Of a DNA stretch of 64,000 bases, positions 33,662 through 43,400 are shown one piece after another. Numbering within the stretch: position 1 is the first letter of the stretch; each line of letters opens with the position of its first letter. The notes under the pieces were generated by a model that was given only the letters and a program-made list of their open reading frames with translations, had not been told where the DNA came from and ran no database searches. Made by a program: the position numbers and the translations under genes. The stretch lies in contig DASXYL010000035.1 of assembly GCA_036502575.1 (NCBI GenBank), positions 1-64,000 of the forward strand. Direction: 5' to 3'. Source of the stretch: DASXRA01 sp036502575. Lineage in GTDB: Bacteria > Actinomycetota > Actinomycetes > Mycobacteriales > Jatrophihabitantaceae.

Positions 33662-34861
33662 TCAGCCCGCGCGGTACTCCCGCAGCAGGCCGCGGCTGAT
33701 GATCGTCTTCTGGATCTCGGACGTACCCTCGCCGATGAGCAGGAACGGCGCCTCCCGCATGAGCCGCTCGATCTCGTACTCCTTGGAGTAGCCGTATCCG
33801 CCGTGGATCCGGAACGACTCCTGGGTGACCTCGGCGCAGTACTCGGATGCGAGCAGCTTGGCCATGCCGGCCTCGACGTCGTTACGCTCGCCGGCGTCCT
33901 TGAGCCGCGCGGCGTTCACCATCATCAGGTGCGCCGCCTCGACCTTCGTCGCCATCTCGGCCAGCTTGAACGCGATCGCCTGATGATCGGCGATCTGCTT
34001 GCCGAACGTCTTGCGCTGCTGGGCGTAGGCGATGGCCAACTCGAACGCGCGGATCGAGATGCCGCACGCCCGGGCGGCGACGTTGACCCGACCCACCTCG
34101 ACGCCGTCCATCATCTGATAGAAACCCTTGCCCCGCCCGCCCGTACCCCCTAGTACGGACGACGCCGGTACGTGCACACCGTCGAGCACCATCTCGGTCG
34201 TCTCGACGCCCTTGTAGCCCATCTTGTCGATCTTGCCGGGGATCGTCAGGCCCGGGCGCGTCTCGCCGAAGCCCGGTTCCTTCTCGATCAGGAACGTCGT
34301 CATGTTCCGGTACACCGAGTCGGCGCCGAGATCGTCCTTCACGAGGGTGGCGACAACCGCGGACCGCGCCCCGTTCGTCAGCCACATCTTCTGGCCGTTG
34401 AGGACGAACTCGTCACCCTCGGCAACGGCTCGCGTCTTGATCGCCGCGACGTCCGAGCCGCATTCGGGCTCGCTCATCGAGAACGCCCCGCGGATCTCGC
34501 CCGTCGCCATCTTCGGCAGCAACCGCTGCTTCTGGTCCGGTGTCCCGTGCTGGGCGATCATGTACGCGACGATGAAGTGCGTGTTGATCACGCCCGAGAT
34601 GGACATCCAGCCCCGCGCGATCTGCTCGACGACGAGTGCGTAGGTCAACAGCGACTCGCCGAGCCCCCCGTACTCCTCGCTGATCGTCAGGCCGAACAGG
34701 CCCATCTCTTTCATGCCCTCGACGATCGCGTCCGGGAACTCGTCCTTGTGCTCGAGCTCGGTGGCGTACGGGAGGATCTCCTTGTCCACGAAGGTCTTGA
34801 CCGTGGACAGGATCTCGGTCTGAAACTCGGTCAGATCAGCGGTCTGGGCCAGGCGCGCCAT
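33662..34861 (-). CDS. Acyl-CoA dehydrogenase
   Basis: A 399-residue FAD enzyme that makes trans-2-enoyl-CoA. Signatures: GAFSMSEPECGSDVAAIKT, the second family signature FGKQIADHQAIAFKLAEM, RIHGGYGYSKEYEIERLMRE, and the catalytic glutamate in GEGTSEIQK. ATG at 34861 has GAGGAG 8 nt upstream; a GTG three codons earlier overlaps that site. A CAGGTAAC-N5-GTTACCTG palindrome covers the region just upstream. A malyl-CoA-lyase-like gene lies 1.7 kb to the right on the same strand, so a role in a short-chain branched acyl-CoA pathway (for example methylsuccinyl-CoA) is possible. Confidence 0.92.
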   Translation of the reverse strand: MARLAQTADLTEFQTEILSTVKTFVDKEILPYATELEHKDEFPDAIVEGMKEMGLFGLTISEEYGGLGESLLTYALVVEQIARGWMSISGVINTHFIVAYMIAQHGTPDQKQRLLPKMATGEIRGAFSMSEPECGSDVAAIKTRAVAEGDEFVLNGQKMWLTNGARSAVVATLVKDDLGADSVYRNMTTFLIEKEPGFGETRPGLTIPGKIDKMGYKGVETTEMVLDGVHVPASSVLGGTGGRGKGFYQMMDGVEVGRVNVAARACGISIRAFELAIAYAQQRKTFGKQIADHQAIAFKLAEMATKVEAAHLMMVNAARLKDAGERNDVEAGMAKLLASEYCAEVTQESFRIHGGYGYSKEYEIERLMREAPFLLIGEGTSEIQKTIISRGLLREYRAG

Positions 34862-34874
34862 CTCGAACACTCCT

Positions 34875-34895
34875 CAGGTAACAGGAAGTTACCTG
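34875..34895. promoter_or_regulatory. Palindromic operator before acyl-CoA dehydrogenase
   Basis: CAGGTAAC (34875-34882), 5-nt spacer, GTTACCTG (34888-34895). A perfect 8-5-8 repeat, 14 bp upstream of the start codon; its shape suits a TetR-family repressor. No such regulator is encoded nearby. Confidence 0.65.
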
Positions 34896-34958
34896 GAAGT
34901 ATCTGCCCGATGTCGCGCCTGACCCAACGAAACGCCCGGTGAGATGACTCTCAGCCGC

Positions 34959-35720
34959 TCAGTTACCGGACTCCACCTTGGAAAAGTCAACCGTCTGGCT
35001 CGCCGGCGGTGGTGAGAATGAGTACGGCTTGTCGTAGTCGGAGAAGGTCAGAGTGCCGCCGTCGTTCGACAGGTCGACGAGCTTGAGCAGCACGGGCTTG
35101 CCCGTCGCGGCGACGTACAGCTCATTGTGATCCGCATCCCTGTACTCGATCGCCGCCGTGCCGTCGACCGTCGACGGACCAACGACCTGCAAGTCGCCGC
35201 TGTCATCGGAGAACATCCCGCCGAGGAGCGAGTCCTTGTCGAACGAACTCGAGAGATCCGCGAACCGCTTGTCGTTCGCCGCCACCTTGACCCACTTCCC
35301 GTGGAACATCGATACGGCTGCGGCACCGCCGACCTGTTTCCACAGCGAGTCATCCGCCTGGAAGTACACCGAGGCACCGCCCGGATTGATCAGCTTGATC
35401 GGTTGGTTGTTCTGCGTGATCGAACCAGCCGTCTTGTGCGGACCGAAATGAATGTCGAACGCGACGGGCTTTCCGCCGTCGCCCGCGCCGGTGCCGACCA
35501 GGTGCAACGAGGTCGCAGCTTGGGTCGCGGCCACCACCTTCTTCTCCAGTTCGGGCGCCGAGACCGACGAGTTGCCGGCCCCCGGCGTGCTGGAGGTGGA
35601 CGAGTTCGGGGTGCTGGCCGGCGTCGTTGTGCCCTTGCCTTTCGTGCTCGACGAGCTGCAGCCGGCGAGGAGCACCGCGCCGGCAATCGACGCGACGGCA
35701 ATGGTGACTGGCTTGTTCAT
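34959..35720 (-). CDS. LppX/LprG-like lipoprotein 1
   Basis: A 253-residue lipoprotein: lipobox VLLAGC (Cys about 21), long Ser/Thr/Pro linker, then a LolA-like half-barrel domain (ELEKKVVAATQAATSLHLVGTG, DIHFGPHKTAGSITQNNQPIKLI, ASVYFQADDSLWKQVGG, KWVKVAANDKRFADLSSS, TAAIEYRDADHNELYVAATGKPVLLKL, LTFSDYDKPYSFSPP). Family members carry lipids or lipoglycans across the envelope. A paralogue follows upstream after 30 bp, so the pair is a tandem duplication. Confidence 0.8.
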   Translation of the reverse strand: MNKPVTIAVASIAGAVLLAGCSSSSTKGKGTTTPASTPNSSTSSTPGAGNSSVSAPELEKKVVAATQAATSLHLVGTGAGDGGKPVAFDIHFGPHKTAGSITQNNQPIKLINPGGASVYFQADDSLWKQVGGAAAVSMFHGKWVKVAANDKRFADLSSSFDKDSLLGGMFSDDSGDLQVVGPSTVDGTAAIEYRDADHNELYVAATGKPVLLKLVDLSNDGGTLTFSDYDKPYSFSPPPASQTVDFSKVESGN

Positions 35721-35750
35721 TACTGAGCCCTCCCAGGATCTGTGATTGTG

Positions 35751-36524
35751 CTATTTGACCACAGAGGTGTAGTCGATGATCTCGTTCGCGAGCGGCAACG
35801 TCGGGGAGAACGGCTTGTTGTAGTCGGTGATCGTCAGACCCCCACCGCCGTCGCTCGCCGAGCTCTCGACCTTGAGCAGCAGCGGCGCCCCCGTGGCCGC
35901 GATATAGATCTTGCTGTTGTCCTTCGTATCGGTGTAGATGAGGGCCGGGGTGCCGTCGACCGTTGCGGTGCCGCCCTTGGCGAACGGACCCGACTGGCTC
36001 GCGGCGCTCTCCCGATACGACGTCACGAAGTGGTCCTTGTCGACGTAGTCGAGCAGCTGCGCGAAATCCTGCTTCGTCGTCGGCACGCGCACCCAGTGTG
36101 GGGCGAGCGTCAGCGCCAATTCGTACGCGTTCTGCTTCGTGCCGATCGTGGCTTTCCAGTTGGCGGCCGTCGTCTTGACGTAGGTGTCCTGGCCGTGGCC
36201 GGCGAGATCGAACCGGGCGCTGCCTTGCGAGAAGTACCCGGAACCGCCGCCATTGCCGAAGTGCACGTCGAGGCTGTACGGCATGTTCTGATCCTTGCCG
36301 CTGCCGACTACGTGGAAGCTCTTCGCCGCCCCTACGGCCGCGAACACCTGCGCCACCAGGTTGTTCGGCTCGAGGCTGGCGTTGTTGCCGCTGGACCCGG
36401 TGGACGCCGTCGGCGTCGACCCAGCGGTGGACGCGCCGTCACTCTTCTTGCTGGACGAGCAAGCCGCCAGGGCCAGAGCGGCCACCGTCAGCAGCACCAC
36501 TGGCGTGAACCACGTCCGAGCCAT
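35751..36524 (-). CDS. LppX/LprG-like lipoprotein 2
   Basis: A 257-residue paralogue of the neighbouring lipoprotein: lipobox ALAAC, Ser/Thr linker, FAAVGAAKSFHVVGSGKD, LDVHFGNGGGSGYFSQGSARFDL, TYVKTTAANWKATIG, HWVRVPTTKQDFAQLLDYVD, PALIYTDTKDNSKIYIAATGAPLLLKVES, LTITDYNKPFSPTLP. Same fold and layout, well diverged, so the duplication is old. First gene of the pair. Confidence 0.8.
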   Translation of the reverse strand: MARTWFTPVVLLTVAALALAACSSSKKSDGASTAGSTPTASTGSSGNNASLEPNNLVAQVFAAVGAAKSFHVVGSGKDQNMPYSLDVHFGNGGGSGYFSQGSARFDLAGHGQDTYVKTTAANWKATIGTKQNAYELALTLAPHWVRVPTTKQDFAQLLDYVDKDHFVTSYRESAASQSGPFAKGGTATVDGTPALIYTDTKDNSKIYIAATGAPLLLKVESSASDGGGGLTITDYNKPFSPTLPLANEIIDYTSVVK

Positions 36525-36614
36525 CGTCGACGAGCCCCCTCGCTCGAGATGTCAGAACGGGCGAACTCTAGCCGACCGGGGCATCCGCGTCACCGCCGCA
36601 CCAGACACGTGCTG

Positions 36615-37574
36615 CTAGATGTCGGGCGGGGTGAACGTGGACGTGCGTTGCAGGCCGGCCGCGCGCCCCTTGGCCGAGATCACCAGGGCCATCTTGCGCG
36701 AGGCTTCGTCGATCATCTCGTCGCCGAGCATCGCCGAGCCCTTCTTGCCGCCGGCTTCAGACGTCGCCCAGTCGTAGGCGTCGAGAATCAGCTCCGCGTG
36801 GTCGTAGTCGTCCTGTGTCGGGGCGTAGATCTCGTTGGCCGCGTCGATCTGCCCCGGGTGCAGCACCCACTTGCCGTCGAACCCCAGTGCGGCTGACCTG
36901 GACGCCACGCGGCGGAACCCGTCCACATCGCGGATCTGCAGGTACGGCCCGTCAATCGCCTGCTTGTCGTTGGCCCGAGCGGCCATCAGGATCGACATCA
37001 GGATGTGGTGGTACGCGTCGCCGACGTCGTACCCGGGCGGCTGCTCGCCCACCACGAGCGACTTCATGTTGATGGACGCCATGAAGTCGGCCGGCCCAAA
37101 GATGATCGTTTCGACCCGGGGGCTGGCCTGCGCGATCTCGTTGACGGCGATCAGGCCCTGCGCGTTCTCGATCTGGGCCTCGATACCGATGCGGCCCACC
37201 TCGAAGCCCATCGTCTTCTCGATCTGGGTCAGCATGAAGTCCAGCCACTGCACCTGGGCGGCGCTTTGCACCTTGGGCAACATGATGCAGTCCAGGTTCG
37301 GACCGGCGCCCTCGACGACTTCGATTACGTCGCGGTACGTCCAGTGCGTCGTGAGGTCGTTGACGCGGATGACCCGGATCTTGTCGCCCCAGCCGCCCTC
37401 GTTCAGCGCGGCGACGATGCTCTTGCGTGCCTCGGGCTTGGCGAGCGGGGCGACGGCGTCCTCGAGGTCGAGGAACACCTGATCGGCCGGCAATCCCTTC
37501 GCCTTCTCCAGGAATCGCGGGTTGCTACCCGGCACGGCCAGGCACGATCGGCGGGGGCGCAGCTGCTCGCTCAT
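36615..37574 (-). CDS. Malyl-CoA lyase-like CoA ester lyase
   Basis: A 319-residue HpcH/HpaI (CitE/Mcl) lyase: RRSCLAVPGSNPRFLEKAKGL, VFLDLEDAVAPLAKPEARK, CIMLPKVQSAAQVQWLDF, IGIEAQIENAQGLIAVNEIA, IFGPADFMASINM, GKWVLHPGQIDAANEI. Length and the extra segments fit malyl-CoA/beta-methylmalyl-CoA lyases of the ethylmalonyl-CoA pathway better than the shorter CitE-like protein at 17001-17801. ATG at 37574 chosen; upstream in-frame residues are arginine-rich and not conserved-looking. No other pathway gene but an acyl-CoA dehydrogenase is nearby. Confidence 0.87.
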   Translation of the reverse strand: MSEQLRPRRSCLAVPGSNPRFLEKAKGLPADQVFLDLEDAVAPLAKPEARKSIVAALNEGGWGDKIRVIRVNDLTTHWTYRDVIEVVEGAGPNLDCIMLPKVQSAAQVQWLDFMLTQIEKTMGFEVGRIGIEAQIENAQGLIAVNEIAQASPRVETIIFGPADFMASINMKSLVVGEQPPGYDVGDAYHHILMSILMAARANDKQAIDGPYLQIRDVDGFRRVASRSAALGFDGKWVLHPGQIDAANEIYAPTQDDYDHAELILDAYDWATSEAGGKKGSAMLGDEMIDEASRKMALVISAKGRAAGLQRTSTFTPPDI

Positions 37575-37644
37575 GCCTGCGAGCATGCCCACTCGACCCG
37601 GCCGGCGCCACCGCCATGTCAGCCGCCTCACATCCCGGGTACCC

Positions 37645-37699
37645 CACCGATCGCGCAACATCTGGCGGCCTGAGACCGCCAAACGTTGCGCGATCGGTG
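37645..37699. repeat. Single long intergenic palindrome (type C)
   Basis: CACCGATCGCGCAAC (37645-37659) pairs perfectly with 37685-37699; an inner TGGCGG/CCGCCA stem (37663-37668, 37676-37681) encloses a 7-nt loop. Same size class and placement as families A and B, but a different sequence. Lies between a lyase gene and a transporter gene, both on the minus strand. Confidence 0.85.
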
Positions 37700-37706
37700 A
37701 CGTCGC

Positions 37707-38636
37707 TCAGTCGATGTCGGCCGGAGCTGCGCGCGTGCGCACCACCAGGACGAGTCCCCCCAGTAGCAACATCAGCCCCGGCGCCGCCGACAACGGCGGT
37801 CGCTGGTGCAGCCAGAAGTAGGCGACGAGCGCCGCACCCGGCGTCTCGAGCAGCAAGGTCAGGCTCACGACGGTGGGGCTCGTCGTGTGCAACACCACAT
37901 TGATCAGCGTGTGGCCGAGCAGCTGCGCGGACACCGTGACGAGCACGATCTTGAGCCAGGCGTTGCCCGAGAATCCCGTCAGGTGGACGCCGCCGATCAG
38001 AGACGCACCCAGCAGCAGGACGGCGCAGGTGGCGTAGCAGCCGGCGGTGTAGGCCGCCGTCGACATCCTCGCGCGGGCCGCCGCGCCGAGGGTCACGTAG
38101 ACGGCGGCGGCCAATCCCCCGGCCAATGCGAGCAGATCTCCGCCGAGGGCGCGGGCCGACACCCCCAGATCGGCGCCGGCGACCAGGGCGGTGCCGATCG
38201 TCGCCACGACGATGCCGATCCACGCGAGACGGGGCAGGGAACGTCCGAGGAACAGGGCGATCAGCCCGGCGAAGATCGGCTGCGCACACACCAGTGCCGT
38301 GGCCGATGCCACGGACGTCATCGTCAGGCTGGGCACCCACGTCCCGAAGTGGACGGCCAGCGCCACGCCGGCGAGCGCAGCCAGGGCCCAACCGCGGGCG
38401 CCGACCCGCTCCCGGGGACGACGTACCGCAACCGCTGATACCGCGAAGCCCGCGCCCATGGCGTTTCGCCAGAACGCGATCGCGAAGGCGGGGGCCGCGG
38501 TTGCCGCCATCAGCGGTCCGGAGAAGGACACCCCGGCGATGGCCACGGCGAGCAGCAGCGCGTCTCGGGGCGGTGGCGCGGTCAGGTTCTCGGCGCCCGC
38601 GTTCACCACGTTTGCCATCGTGGCATGCATGGTCAC
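37707..38636 (-). CDS. EamA/DMT-family transporter
   Basis: A 309-residue membrane protein with about ten hydrophobic segments in two EamA halves: LLLAVAIAGVSFSGPLMAAT, AIAFWRNAMGAGFAV, and the second half GGDLLALAGGLAAAVYVTLGAAAR, LLLETPGAALVAYFWLHQRP. Exporter of small metabolites; substrate unknown. The start could be GTG 38636 or the ATGs at 38630 or 38618; no ribosome site decides. Divergent from the MgtE_N/CBS gene with only 34 bp between. Confidence 0.82.
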   Translation of the reverse strand: MTMHATMANVVNAGAENLTAPPPRDALLLAVAIAGVSFSGPLMAATAAPAFAIAFWRNAMGAGFAVSAVAVRRPRERVGARGWALAALAGVALAVHFGTWVPSLTMTSVASATALVCAQPIFAGLIALFLGRSLPRLAWIGIVVATIGTALVAGADLGVSARALGGDLLALAGGLAAAVYVTLGAAARARMSTAAYTAGCYATCAVLLLGASLIGGVHLTGFSGNAWLKIVLVTVSAQLLGHTLINVVLHTTSPTVVSLTLLLETPGAALVAYFWLHQRPPLSAAPGLMLLLGGLVLVVRTRAAPADID

Positions 38637-38670
38637 CAGCTTTTGGCGTGGTGGCGACTAATCTTCACGC

Positions 38671-39942
38671 GTGAGTGCTGTGCCGAGGGTGTTCATCGCC
38701 CACCTTGCGGGCATCGGCGTCTTCGACCCGAACGGCGATCAGATCGGACGGGTCCGCGACGCCGTTGCGACCCTGCGCGTCGGCCGCCAGCCGCCACGCG
38801 TGCTCGGTCTGGTCGTCGAGCTCCTGCATCGACATCGCATCTTCGTCCCGATGGGACGCGTCACGCGCATCGAGACCGACGCCGTCGTTCTCACGACGGG
38901 CACCGTGAACATGCGGCGGTTCGAGCGGCGGCCGAGCGAATTGCTCGTGCTGAGCGAGTTGCTCGACCGCACTGTGACGATCACCGAGGACGGCCGCAAG
39001 GTCGGCATCGTCGATGTGGGCATGGAGCAGAACCGCATCAACGACTGGGAGATCACCCGGCTCGCAGTACGCGGCACGGGTAGCCGGATCACGCGACGGC
39101 GGGGCGAACTGTTCCAGGTCGACTGGAACGAGGTCGACGGCCTGTCGCTGTCCGAATCGAGCCAGGGTACCGACACGCTGCTGTCGGTGCTGGCCGGCAT
39201 GCGTCCGGCCGACGTCGCTGCGGCCTTGCGCGACATGCCCGGCAAGCGCCGCCTCGAGGTGGCCACGGCTCTGGACGACGACCGGCTGGCCGACGTCCTG
39301 GAGGAGCTGCCGGAGGACGAGCAGGTGCGGCTGCTCTCGTCGCTCGAGGACGAGCGCGCCGCCGACGTTCTCGAGGCGATGGACGACGACGACGCCGCCG
39401 ACCTGCTCGCCGAGCTGCCGGCCGACGAGCAGGAACGCCTGCTCAAGCTGATGGAGCCCGACGAGGCCGAGCCGGTGCGCCGGCTGATGACCTACGCCGA
39501 ATACACGGCCGGCGGGCTGATGACCACCGAGCCGGTGATCTTGCTGCCCGATGCCACTGTGGCCGAGGCGCTGGCGTTGGTGCGCAATCCAGATCTGCCC
39601 ACCGCGCTGGCGACGCAGGTGTTCGTCGTGCGTCCACCGCAGGCGACGCCCACCGGCAAGTTCCTCGGCACGGCCAGCCTGCAACGGCTGCTGCGCGAGG
39701 CGCCGTCCGCGCTGGTGAGCGGCCTGGCCGAGCGGGACCCGGCCGCGCTTCGTCCGAACACGCCCATCACCGAGGTCACCCGGCACCTGGCCACCTACGA
39801 CCTGGTCGCCGCGCCGGTGGTCGACGAGAACGATCGGCTGCTCGGGGCGGTGTCGGTGGACGACGTGCTCGATCATCTGCTGCCCGACGATTGGCGTGAC
39901 GTCGATCAGGTCGGCCCCCCGCCGGGAGACGATCGTGGCTGA
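38671..39942 (+). CDS. PRC-barrel, MgtE_N and CBS-domain protein
   Basis: A 423-residue soluble protein. N-terminal PRC-barrel-like region (DPNGDQIGRVRDAVATL, GRKVGIVDVGMEQ); an MgtE intracellular N domain (about 165-260: VAAALRDMPGKRRLEVATALDDDRLADVLEELPEDEQ and following repeats); then a CBS pair (LMTTEPVILLPDATVAEAL and PVVDENDRLLGAVSVDDVLDHLL). It lacks the MgtE membrane part, so it may sense Mg or nucleotides. GTG start at 38671. Overlaps the DUF1003 gene; this pair lies near mrp in mycobacteria too. Confidence 0.87.
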   Translation: MSAVPRVFIAHLAGIGVFDPNGDQIGRVRDAVATLRVGRQPPRVLGLVVELLHRHRIFVPMGRVTRIETDAVVLTTGTVNMRRFERRPSELLVLSELLDRTVTITEDGRKVGIVDVGMEQNRINDWEITRLAVRGTGSRITRRRGELFQVDWNEVDGLSLSESSQGTDTLLSVLAGMRPADVAAALRDMPGKRRLEVATALDDDRLADVLEELPEDEQVRLLSSLEDERAADVLEAMDDDDAADLLAELPADEQERLLKLMEPDEAEPVRRLMTYAEYTAGGLMTTEPVILLPDATVAEALALVRNPDLPTALATQVFVVRPPQATPTGKFLGTASLQRLLREAPSALVSGLAERDPAALRPNTPITEVTRHLATYDLVAAPVVDENDRLLGAVSVDDVLDHLLPDDWRDVDQVGPPPGDDRG

Positions 39943-40408
39943 CCGGCGGGACCGGCTCGACCAACCGCGCGAGCCGCGAGGCCTGCGCCCACCCCGGTTC
40001 GATCCCGAGGCGTTCGGCCAGTGGACCGAGCGGGTCGCCCGCTTCCTCGGCACGGGGCGCTACCTGATCATCCAGACGATGGTGGTCGTCGGCTGGATCG
40101 GCTGGAACGTGCTCACGCCCAAGTCGTGGCACTTCGACCCGTACGCGTTCCTGTTCCTGACCCTGATCCTCTCGCTACAGGCGGCGTACTCGGCCCCCCT
40201 GATCCTGCTCGCCACGAACCGCCAGGACGACCGCGACCGGGTCAACCTCGAAGAGGACCGCAGCCAAGCCCGGCAGGCCAAGGCCGATCTCGAGTATCTG
40301 GCCCGCGAGCTCGCCGCCGTGCGGATCTCGCTCGGCGAGGTCGTCACCCGCGACTTCCTGCGCGCCGAACTGTCCCGCGTGGACAACCCCCGCGAACAGG
40401 AGCGCTAG
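39935..40408 (+). CDS. DUF1003 membrane protein
   Basis: A 157-residue protein with two membrane segments (GRYLIIQTMVVVGWIGWNV and FLFLTLILSLQAAYSAPLILLA) and the DUF1003 hallmark NRQDDRDRVNLEEDRSQARQAKADLEYLARELAAVR. GTG at 39935 with GGGAGA upstream; overlaps the CBS-protein stop by 8 bp. Function unknown; the partnership with the MgtE_N/CBS protein suggests ion homeostasis. Confidence 0.88.
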   Translation: MADRRDRLDQPREPRGLRPPRFDPEAFGQWTERVARFLGTGRYLIIQTMVVVGWIGWNVLTPKSWHFDPYAFLFLTLILSLQAAYSAPLILLATNRQDDRDRVNLEEDRSQARQAKADLEYLARELAAVRISLGEVVTRDFLRAELSRVDNPREQER

Positions 40409-40419
40409 CACACTGCTCC

Positions 40420-40469
40420 GAGTTGTCCGCGCCTCGCGACGTCATAACGACGCGAAGCGCGGACAACTT
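40420..40469. repeat. Dispersed palindrome family B, copy 1
   Basis: Arms AGTTGTCCGCGCCTCGCG (40421-40438) and 40451-40468, 18 bp with one mismatch; loop ACGTCATAACGA. A second copy is at 46935-46984, with GTCATA conserved in the loop. Lies between convergent genes. Confidence 0.85.
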
Positions 40470-40483
40470 GCATTGAGCGCAGG

Positions 40484-43400
40484 TTAGCCGACCGTGTACT
40501 TGTACGGCAGCTGGGCGATCAGGTCGCCGGTTGTGTTGAATGTCCCAGCGCCCAGGGGCGTCGTGACGATGTTGAGCAGTCCGCTGATCCGGCTGCCCTT
40601 CTGGCCCGACGGCGTGATCTTGACGGTGATCGTCGCCGACTTACCCGGGGCGATGATCACCGGCGCACCGGGGGACGCCGTCGGATCGACTGCGCTCAGG
40701 TACGGGTCACCGGTCGACGACGTGAGCGCCGAGTCGAATCCCGGAGTTTGCGCCGATGCGTTCAGCGTGGACGTACCCGCGGGCGCGCCCCCGTCGGGGA
40801 ACGGCCCGATCTGCTGGACGAAACTGAACCAGTAGCCGGTGCCGACCGTGCCGCGCTGCTCGCTGACCTGGGCTACCGAGAGGGTGCTGCCGCCCTGCGC
40901 GTCCTTGAGATCACCGAACACGTCGATGCCGCCACCCACCGAGCTGAGCTCGACCTGCGCCGGCGTCGTCGAGGCCGCGGCGAGCGAGACGCTCGTCGTG
41001 CCGGGTGGCACGAGATACGCGGGCACCGACGAGGTCGGCGTCAGCGGCAGGTCGAACGTCGCCGACGCGAACTGCGGCGCGAGCTGCTGGGTCTGCAGGC
41101 TGCTCGTCCGAGCGTCGGTCTGCACGGCGAGCGGCGCGACCCCGGTGTTGGTGACCTTCACCGTGGCCGTCGTAGCCTTTCCGGCGCGCAACGTCGTCCC
41201 CGTGGACCTAGGCAGGCCGGTCGCTCGGACGCGCACCCGATCGAAGCCGACCGTGCCGGTGAAGTCCTGCGCGACCTCGTCGCCGGTCACCGGGTTCTGC
41301 ACCACGACGACGAACCGCCAACGCCCCGGGATGGGATTGGCCACCGTCAGCTGCAGGCCACGAGACTGTCCGACCACATTGCCGTCGGCGTCGATCTGCA
41401 GGTTGGTGCCGATGTCGGGGGTCTCGCCGTTCGGGTCGACGAGAACGCCCTCGAGCAGATCACCGCCATCGTGCGACAGCACCGTCGACACGTCCAGATC
41501 GTGCTTGCCCTTGGGCACGTCGAAGGCGTAGCTGAACGTCTGCGCCGGCGCGTACGCCCGGGCGTTGCCACCGATGATCGTCCCGGCGAAGCGCCCCGAG
41601 CGGTGGGAGGTCGACACCAGCGTCCGCACCACCGCCGATACCGACGTCCGATGCCCGCCGGAGCTGCCGAAGGTGATCGAGCGGTCGACGTCGCCCCCGA
41701 TCCCGGGGGTCACGAACGACACGTGCACCGACTTCGTCTGGCCGGGCGCGAGGCTCAGCACCGCCGGGCTGACCTGCCCGTTCGGGACGGCGCGCTGCGC
41801 GACCGCCTGGAACGTGACATCACCGGTGTACCCGGCGGCGCCGGACAGGGAGTACAGGACCGCCGTCCAGGTACCGGCCTTGGGGTGGCGAACGTCGAGG
41901 TTGGCGACGTTCGGGGTGGCCGCCCCGCCCTGCGGACGGCTGTTGGCCTGGTACGTGCCGTCCGGATCGATGAGCGTGTCACGCACCACCGGGGTGACCG
42001 TGGTGCCGCCCACCTGCTTGGGATCGCCCTTCCAGATCATGGACGTGACGAGCCGATCAGCGCCGGGCGGCACGGTGAAGGTGATCTTCTTGTACGCCCA
42101 GGGGGCACCCGTGGTGGCGTACGGGAACGTCGGCAGCGTCGTCGAGTCGAACGTTGTCGTCTGCGTCGCCTTCGACAGAGAGGCGAACGTGCGGGTGCCG
42201 GCCGAGACCGTCTGCGACTTCGAGCCGATGTTCGTCACCTTCAGCGTCGTCGACTGGGTGCTGCCCGGAGCGCCCTCGAGGGTCACCTGCCCCTTGGACA
42301 GCAGGACGTTCGCCGACAGCCCGGACGGGACGTTGGTCGCCCCCGGCGCCGTCATCGCGGCCTCAACGGCTGCGCGCGCGTCGATCCGGCCCGAGCCCTG
42401 CTCGTACGCCGGCAGGCCCAGGTCGTGCGCGGTGCTGGTGAGCAGCTGCTTGACCAACGCGGGCGCAGGTGACGCGCCGCGGTGCGTCTGGCGGTAGGCC
42501 TGAATCACCAGCGCGGCCGTGCCCGACGTCAGCGGCGCCGACTGGCTGGTACCGCCGAACAGCTGCACCGTGCTCGGCGTGCCCTGGTAGCTGGCGCATC
42601 CGCTGAACGCGGCACCGCCGCACACGGCCCAGTCGGCCTCACCCGGCGCGAGCAGATCGACGGTACGGCCGTCCTGGGTGATGCCGGAGGACGACAGCGC
42701 CGAGATGTTGTCGTTGGCCCACTTGCCGTTCGTCGAGAACCGGAACGCCCCGTACCCGGTCTGCGCGTAGCCCTGCGAATCGGTCGAGGCCGCGGTCGAG
42801 ATGACGTTGGCGTCGGTGGCCGGGCTGCCGATCGTGCTGGTGACCCCGGCGTCGCCGGTGGACGCCACGACGGTCACGCCGGCGGCGACCGCCTGGTCGT
42901 CGAACAGCGCGATCGTGTTGCGTGCGCCGTTGTCCGGGTAGACGTTGGCCCCGAAGGACTGGTTGATGACGTCCACGTGGTCGACGGTCACCGCGTAGTC
43001 GATGGCCTGCAGGATGGCCGAGTTCGGCAGTAGCTCCCCACCGGCCTTGATCGCGACGATGCTCGCACCCGGCGCGACGCCGACGATCCTGATGTTGCAG
43101 CCGGTGGGCAGGCTGATCGCAGCCGGATTCGCGAACTGCGACAGGTCGTGGACGACGGTGCCCTGCGCGGCGATGCCGGACGCGTCACCGAACGCCTCGG
43201 CGCCGCTGGTCGGCGAGTTCGGGCCGTCGCCGGAGAAGTCCTGGTAGTCGGTGATGACGTGCTCGCCGTTCGGACGGATGAGGTCGGCATTGTTCGGGTC
43301 GATGCCGTCGGCGATGTAGGCGACCTTGACGCCGGTGCCGTCGACCAGATCCTGGGCGCTCGGGCTGCCGTCGGTGCTTGCCGCCCGCATCGTCTTCAGC

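Noticed and set aside
40748..42472. 574-codon plus-strand frame inside the protease gene
   Set aside because: Antisense shadow; arginine-rich and motif-free.
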